Assembly: GCA_963710735.1 (NCBI GenBank)
Contig: CAVQBN010000004.1
Coordinates: 1-64,000 of the forward strand
Reading direction: 5' to 3'
Length of the DNA stretch: 64,000 nt
Source: FEN-1297 sp963710735
GTDB taxonomy: Bacteria; Bacteroidota; Ignavibacteria; Ignavibacteriales; Ignavibacteriaceae
The notes beneath the pieces are model-generated. The model was not told the DNA's origin, made no database searches, and saw only the letters and a program-made list of their open reading frames with translations. Both the position numbers and the translations under genes were made by a program. This document shows, piece after piece, positions 58,797 to 64,000 of the stretch. Each line of letters opens with the position of its first letter. Position 1 is the stretch's first letter.

Positions 58797-60656
58797 TTAA
58801 GTTCTGCCGAATCTTCTGTCAAATTCTTCCAAAGAAATTTTTATTACAATGGGCCTGCCGTGAGGACAAACATACGGCATAGATGTAGCAAATAATTGGT
58901 CAATAAGGAGTCTCATTTCTTTTTCAGAAAGATAATCACCTGCTTTAATTGCTGCTCTGCATGAATAAGATTTTGCAATATTTTCTCTCTCTTCCAGTTT
59001 TTTCTCTCTCTGATTAGCAACAAATTCGTCGATTATTTCAAGCAATACTCTTTCTTCCGATCCCCGCCTTACATCCTCCGGAACGCCTTCAATTACCACC
59101 GTGTTCTTGCTGAAAAATTTTAAAGCAAACCCAAGCTTTGTTAAAAATGGATGAATTTCTTTTAAAATAGCAAAACTTGCAGGATCTAATTCTACTGTTC
59201 TAGGAAATAAAAGCTGCTGTGAGAAAGGTAAATTAGCATCGAATCTTTTTAGTGCTTTTTCATATAAAATTCTTTCGTGGGCAACATGCTGATCTATTAT
59301 CATCAAGCCGGTTTTTATCTGCGATAGTATATATTTATTATGAAGCTGAATGATGAAAGGGATATCATCAGCGCTTCCTATTTCGCTTGAACGCTTATCA
59401 AGTTTGTGAAAAACTTCTTTAGTATCAGACTTTTCAAAAGGATGAGAAACTGGATTAGCTGTTTCGGACTTTGCGATTGAATCGGGAATATTACTAAATA
59501 TTAAATCTATTGCGCGATCTGAAAAATCGGTTTTTGCATATGATTTTTTTTCTGAAAATGATGGTCTATCAGAAAAATCATTTTTATCAACTTTATTAAA
59601 ATTATTAAACTTTAATTTGTCCCCTTCTTCTGTTTGAGCAGTAAACATCATTGTCGGAACTAAATCATGTGTGCCCAAACTTTTTCTAATAACAGCAAGT
59701 ACGAAGTTGTAAATATCTTTTTCATCATCGAAACGGATTTCAAGTTTTGAAGGATGAACGTTTACATCGACCCTTTTGGGATCTAAGTTTAAAAATAAAA
59801 TGAAGAATGGGTAGTCACCCTTTTCAAGAATATTTTCATATGCAGTAAAAACCGCATGATTGATTTGTTTACTAACAACATAACGGGAATTAAGAAACAA
59901 GTATTGATCGCCTTTGCTTTTCTTAAGCATTGTTGGCTTACCTATAAATCCATTTATGTTTAAGAAGTCTGTTCTTTCATCAACCGGAATTAAAGCATCA
60001 AGCATATTGTCCGCAAAAACCTGCTGGATACGATCTTCTAATGTTCCGGCAGAATAATCAAAGACCAAGTCTTCATCATTATAAAATTTAAATCCTAAAT
60101 CCGGGTGGCTTAAAGATATTTTATTAAACGTATCAATGATATGTTTTAGTTCAGTTGCATCAGTTTTAAGAAAATTTCTTCTTCCCGGTGTATTGTAAAA
60201 TAAATTTTTTACGGCAACTGAAGTACCTTTTGAAAATGAACCTTTTTCCTTAATAATCGTTGATGCATCTTCCAGGCGGATAATTGTTCCCAGATCCTCA
60301 TCTTTTGTTTCAGTTTTTATTTCTAATTGACTAACTGCGGTAATAGAACTTAGCGCTTCCCCTCTAAATCCTAAAGTTGAAATTGAATCAAGATCATCCA
60401 TTATAGATATTTTGCTAGTTGCATGTTTCTGAACACATAGCATCGCATCATCTTCAGGCATTCCGTCACCGTCATCAATTACCTGTATTAAAGATTTACC
60501 CGCTCGTTTCACAATAAGTTCTATTGTTTTTGCACCGGCATCAATAGAATTTTCAATTAATTCTTTTACAACAGATTCAGGTCTCTGTACCACTTCACCA
60601 GCCGCAATTTTATTTGCTATGTTTTCCGGCAATATTTTAATTTTCTTTTCGGACAT
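58797..60656 (-). CDS. mutL: DNA mismatch repair protein MutL
   Basis: An N-terminal GHKL ATPase: VVKELIENSIDAGAKTIEL, DDGDGMP, LGFRGEALSSI, NLFYNTPGRRNFLK. The C-terminal dimerisation domain has the endonuclease-type motif DQHVAHERILYE (usual Ala replaced by Val) and CPHGRP, so it is probably a nicking MutL as expected where MutH is absent. 619 aa, family-typical. The start is 2 bases from folA's stop. Confidence 0.93.
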   Translation of the reverse strand: MSEKKIKILPENIANKIAAGEVVQRPESVVKELIENSIDAGAKTIELIVKRAGKSLIQVIDDGDGMPEDDAMLCVQKHATSKISIMDDLDSISTLGFRGEALSSITAVSQLEIKTETKDEDLGTIIRLEDASTIIKEKGSFSKGTSVAVKNLFYNTPGRRNFLKTDATELKHIIDTFNKISLSHPDLGFKFYNDEDLVFDYSAGTLEDRIQQVFADNMLDALIPVDERTDFLNINGFIGKPTMLKKSKGDQYLFLNSRYVVSKQINHAVFTAYENILEKGDYPFFILFLNLDPKRVDVNVHPSKLEIRFDDEKDIYNFVLAVIRKSLGTHDLVPTMMFTAQTEEGDKLKFNNFNKVDKNDFSDRPSFSEKKSYAKTDFSDRAIDLIFSNIPDSIAKSETANPVSHPFEKSDTKEVFHKLDKRSSEIGSADDIPFIIQLHNKYILSQIKTGLMIIDQHVAHERILYEKALKRFDANLPFSQQLLFPRTVELDPASFAILKEIHPFLTKLGFALKFFSKNTVVIEGVPEDVRRGSEERVLLEIIDEFVANQREKKLEERENIAKSYSCRAAIKAGDYLSEKEMRLLIDQLFATSMPYVCPHGRPIVIKISLEEFDRRFGRT

Positions 60657-60657
60657 A

Positions 60658-61140
60658 TTACTTTCTTTTTACGTACTTAAAAATCTCGAATTCGTTTCTT
60701 TTCTCACGTGATTCGATTACCCACTCATCATCCCTTATTTTAGGGAAAAGCACATCGCCATCGGCATTAAAATTCATAATGGATATTAACATTTCATCAG
60801 CTGTAACCATAGCTCTTTTATAAATTTGCGCACCGCCTATTACAAAAACTTTTTCATAATTATTATTCTCACAATATGAATAAGCATTTTCCAAACTATT
60901 AAAAATTTTGGTGTCATCAAAGTCATATTTCAATTCAGCATTAAGTGTCAGAATAATATTCAGCCTGCCCTTTAAAGGTTTACCTAGGGCTTCAAAGGTT
61001 TTTCTTCCCATTATTACGGGAAACCCAAAAGTAGTTTGCTTAAAATGCTGAAATTCTTCTTTTGAATGCCATGGCATTTCGCCGTTAGACTTACCGATAA
61101 CTCTATTTTTGGCGACTGCAGAAATAATTATTTTTTTCAT
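60658..61140 (-). CDS. folA: Dihydrofolate reductase
   Basis: 160 aa, full length: IISAVAKNRVIGKSNGEMPWHSKEEFQHFK with the substrate-binding acid and helix B, PVIMGRKTFEALG for NADPH binding, and FVIGGAQIYKRAM. Reduces dihydrofolate to tetrahydrofolate. Its ATG overlaps the kinase stop by 4 bases and it runs into mutL, so the three genes are probably co-transcribed. Confidence 0.93.
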   Translation of the reverse strand: MKKIIISAVAKNRVIGKSNGEMPWHSKEEFQHFKQTTFGFPVIMGRKTFEALGKPLKGRLNIILTLNAELKYDFDDTKIFNSLENAYSYCENNNYEKVFVIGGAQIYKRAMVTADEMLISIMNFNADGDVLFPKIRDDEWVIESREKRNEFEIFKYVKRK

Positions 61141-64000
61141 AATGTTTTTTGATATGGCTGACTTATAGGAAGTTGAATTATAAATGTTGCACCGTTTCCA
61201 GTATTACTTTCCGCCCAAACTTTCCCATTATGTTTTTCTATGATATCTTTCACTATGGCCAAGCCTAACCCAGTTGATGACTCCCCGCCGGTTGGTTTTG
61301 CAGTGAGCCTTTGATATTTATTAAAAAGCTTTTTCATATCTTCTTCTGTCAATCCGACTCCATCGTCCTTGACCTTTATTCTTATAAACTGATCGATTAC
61401 TTCACAAGATATTTCTATACTTTTACCAAAAGGAGAATACTTTATCGCATTACTGACAAGATTATCAATTGCAACATTCAGCCAATGTTCATCTGCAATA
61501 ATAGAAAGGTCATTACCACTACAAATTATTAATTTTTGATCTTTTTGTTTTGCTCTATTATAATTCTTTTTAATTACACCATCCATTATTTTTTGAATAT
61601 TTACGGGCTCTAAATCCAGCTTAAGATTTTTTGATTCCATAGCTGCTGTTTCCAACAAATCTGAGATTTGCGAAATCATTTCTTTAGAAGAGCTATAAAT
61701 ATTTTTTGCCATATTTTTTATTTGGGAATTATCGGAATCTTCATCTATTAAAGTTGAAAAACCAATTATAGATTGTAGAGGATTTTTTAGATTATGTGCG
61801 GCCATACTTAATACCTGGCTTTTTTGTTCAGTTGCTTTCTCCAATTCCTTTTTAGCCGTTTCACTTTCAGCCAATAATTTTTCTGTTTTTTCCTTAGATA
61901 ACTTCAAATCATTTGTTCTGTCATTTACCATACGTTCTAATAAATTTTCTCTTTCTTTCATATTCTTAATTTTAATCATATAAAGCAATGTTACGATTAT
62001 AATGACGAATACTATTCCAAGTATGATATAAATAGTCAACATTACTCCGGAAATATACCATGGCGGGAATATGCTGAAATCATATTCCGTAAAATTGCTC
62101 CACATGTGCCCCGGACTTTTGGATCTAACCTGTAATTTATAAGATCCGGCTGGAAGTGAGAAAAAATTTAATTCACTAACTGTTTTTGCTGATATCCAGG
62201 AAGATTCTAAACCTATTAATCTGTAATTATATACAGTTCTGTCTGATGGAAAATCCAAAGTATTAAATGTGAATCTTAATTTTGTTCCTAAAATAAAGCT
62301 ACTATCTTCCACATTCTTCTCAACACCATTTTCTCCTATTTTTATAATTTTTGACAAAACCGGTTGATGAGTCTTTATAAATTCAAATTGATTTTTAGCT
62401 GAATATGCAACTCCGCTGGCAGTACCAACCCACATTACATTTCTGTCATCTATGGCTAGTCCATTTGCAACTATTGATGAATTGGGGAGTCCATCTTTTT
62501 TCTCGAATGAAACAATATGATCATTTTCAATTACATAAATGCCTCTTTCAGTACCTAACCATATCCTATTTTTTGAATCAACTTTAATTGCCTTTATGAC
62601 TGTGTTTGTTAAAGAAACGGGAAAAGTATCGTTTGTTAGCTTTCCTTTTTTGTCAAGAAAGATCCCAAAATTTGTAGCCAGGTAAATTTGTGACGAATCT
62701 TTTATATAAAAATCATTAACCTGTATTGGTGCTGAATAATTATTATCAGGCAATTTAGGAGAAATATCTTTAAATGTATCCGTTTTCCCGTTATATGTAA
62801 AAATAAATGAACTATATCCGGTTCCTACACAATATAATATTCCAGTTGAAGATTCCTTAAATGTATTTATAGCGACAAGGCTTTTGAAATTCAGGTTATA
62901 AAATTCGGCTTTATAATTATCATCGAGTTTAATTATTCTTCTGCTTCTGGGTAAATACGCCCATAGATTATTTTTTTTATCAACATATAACGCATTAAAT
63001 TGTTCATCAGCTAATTTATATTTGAAGATTAAACGCATTGATTTTTTATCACGAAGCTCAAGAGTATTATCACCATAAGAAAGCCAGACACCATTTTTAC
63101 CGATATAAAATGACTGAATATTAGACTTATTCGGGTTAAATAATTCAATCCTTGAATAATGATTTTTATGGAATACAACCTTGTAAAGTATTTTACTGTC
63201 CGTAAAATATATATGATTACCGGTGCCGGAGTGAATTTCCTGAGTAAACAATTGTCGGTTAGACCTTAATAATTTTTCATCATTCAATTTTTCAAAATAT
63301 GTTCTTTGGATTAAAGCACAACCTTCATCCGAACTCACCCAAATATTTTTATCTCTATCCATGAATAGATTTTTAATCGAACTGAAATTCAAATCCGAAA
63401 ATTTTGATAAAGATATTTGTCCATCTTCGAATTTGCCGAAATATAGACCGTTTTCCCAAGTACCAACAAATAAATTGCCGGATTCATCCTGAACAATTGA
63501 CGAAACTTGCTGTAAAGAAGCTAATTTTTTTAAATGCAGCTGCTGATAATTTTCAGAAAATGAGACATTATAAATCCCGTTGTTAGTTCCTATTAATACA
63601 TTACCATTTTTACATTTGACTAATGCATCTATCGTATAAATATTATCTTGTGGATTGGAATTTATTAAATCAAAACTATCTTTTTCTTTATTATAAATGA
63701 AAAAGTATCCTGGTCGTGCAGTAGCTATCAGATTATTTTTATCATCATTCAACAATAAAAAAGATCTGAAAATGCTATAAACATGATACTTCGAACTGAA
63801 TTCATATTTTTTTATTTTATCATTAATTATTGTGCTTATGCCTGTTAAATCTGATATCCATACTCTGTTATTTCCATCCGTAAATATGGTTTTAGGATAA
63901 TAGAGGCTGGTATTATTTTCAAGCTTACTCGTCTCAGCAATCGGAAAGTAGTTATAGTCGTAACCTTTTCGGTTAAAATAACCTACACCTAAATCTGAAA
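61137..64000 (-). CDS. Two-component sensor histidine kinase with Reg_prop/Y_Y_Y sensor (5' end outside window)
   Basis: The reading frame is open to the right edge, so the N-terminus is missing. Visible parts: a large extracytoplasmic propeller of Reg_prop repeats (KNIWVSSDEGCALIQ, NRIWLGTERGIYVIEND), a Y_Y_Y domain (FNTLDFPSDRTVYNYRLIGLE... LPAGSYKLQVRS), one membrane helix (VMLTIYIILGIVFVIIIVTLLYMI), a coiled coil, HisKA with AAHNLKNPLQS and HATPase with DNLVSNAIKYSP, DDGVGL and TGLGLAIVKDI. No receiver or DNA-binding domain is attached, so it needs a separate response regulator. The ligand is unknown. Confidence 0.87.
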   Translation of the reverse strand, partial: SDLGVGYFNRKGYDYNYFPIAETSKLENNTSLYYPKTIFTDGNNRVWISDLTGISTIINDKIKKYEFSSKYHVYSIFRSFLLLNDDKNNLIATARPGYFFIYNKEKDSFDLINSNPQDNIYTIDALVKCKNGNVLIGTNNGIYNVSFSENYQQLHLKKLASLQQVSSIVQDESGNLFVGTWENGLYFGKFEDGQISLSKFSDLNFSSIKNLFMDRDKNIWVSSDEGCALIQRTYFEKLNDEKLLRSNRQLFTQEIHSGTGNHIYFTDSKILYKVVFHKNHYSRIELFNPNKSNIQSFYIGKNGVWLSYGDNTLELRDKKSMRLIFKYKLADEQFNALYVDKKNNLWAYLPRSRRIIKLDDNYKAEFYNLNFKSLVAINTFKESSTGILYCVGTGYSSFIFTYNGKTDTFKDISPKLPDNNYSAPIQVNDFYIKDSSQIYLATNFGIFLDKKGKLTNDTFPVSLTNTVIKAIKVDSKNRIWLGTERGIYVIENDHIVSFEKKDGLPNSSIVANGLAIDDRNVMWVGTASGVAYSAKNQFEFIKTHQPVLSKIIKIGENGVEKNVEDSSFILGTKLRFTFNTLDFPSDRTVYNYRLIGLESSWISAKTVSELNFFSLPAGSYKLQVRSKSPGHMWSNFTEYDFSIFPPWYISGVMLTIYIILGIVFVIIIVTLLYMIKIKNMKERENLLERMVNDRTNDLKLSKEKTEKLLAESETAKKELEKATEQKSQVLSMAAHNLKNPLQSIIGFSTLIDEDSDNSQIKNMAKNIYSSSKEMISQISDLLETAAMESKNLKLDLEPVNIQKIMDGVIKKNYNRAKQKDQKLIICSGNDLSIIADEHWLNVAIDNLVSNAIKYSPFGKSIEISCEVIDQFIRIKVKDDGVGLTEEDMKKLFNKYQRLTAKPTGGESSTGLGLAIVKDIIEKHNGKVWAESNTGNGATFIIQLPISQPYQKTL

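Overview
The window reads as a piece of chromosome from a low-GC bacterium of the Bacteroidota/Chlorobiota/Ignavibacteriota group, most likely an Ignavibacteria-type lineage. This is inferred from a type IX secretion (T9SS) C-terminal sorting domain with the characteristic LEQNYPNPFNPTT start at the end of the protein at 49151-51514, a bacillithiol-synthesis enzyme (BshC), a TonB-dependent receptor with a carboxypeptidase-like N-terminal domain, and AT-rich intergenic DNA. No phage, insertion sequence, rRNA or CRISPR array was seen.

Layout. 0-7.5 kb (accessory, all minus strand): an unrecognised four-helix membrane protein, an 87-residue gene that looks like a remnant of a type I restriction-modification locus, an unknown 276-residue protein, and a large phosphotransferase-STAND-TPR protein just upstream of it. 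7.5-10.7 kb: two secreted DsrE-family proteins, an unknown small gene, and long intergenic spaces with several palindromic elements. 10.7-18.7 kb: a complete energy-converting-hydrogenase-related (Ehr-type) membrane complex operon, hyfB-C-E-F-G-I-like, preceded by a helix-turn-helix/EIIA-like regulator. The large subunit lacks the cysteines that bind nickel-iron. The operon is bracketed by two copies of a degenerate ~100-bp repeat that has a third copy at 2.7 kb. 19.4-24 kb: envelope genes (DUF6600-like protein, glycosyltransferase plus flippase-like membrane protein, outer-membrane protein). 24-33 kb: bshC, then a long minus-strand housekeeping operon (ymdB, DNA methyltransferase, folD, deoC, HicB-like, trmH-like, aroA, MsmK-like ABC ATPase). 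33-42.7 kb: lipoprotein, DnaQ/GIY-YIG nuclease, thioredoxin, alaC, eIF2B-like, S9 peptidase, MATE pump. 43-44.5 kb: two tRNA-Ser genes and a PAP2 phosphatase. 44.6-49 kb: pirin, TonB receptor and its small neighbour. 49-54.2 kb: T9SS-exported papain-like protein, then a TsdA-like cytochrome operon with a solute-binding protein and a third DsrE protein. 54.4-64 kb: CNNM/CorC protein, lipoprotein, UbiA-family prenyltransferase, an acyl-CoA mutase with isobutyryl-CoA-mutase signature residues, mutL, folA, and a two-component sensor kinase running off the right edge.

A cross-cutting observation is that at least nine genes carry single-base frameshifts, most of them one extra base in an A/T run and many in essential-type genes (aroA, folD, alaC). 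I annotate these as single spanning genes. Sequencing or assembly error is more likely than true gene decay, but the sequence alone cannot decide.
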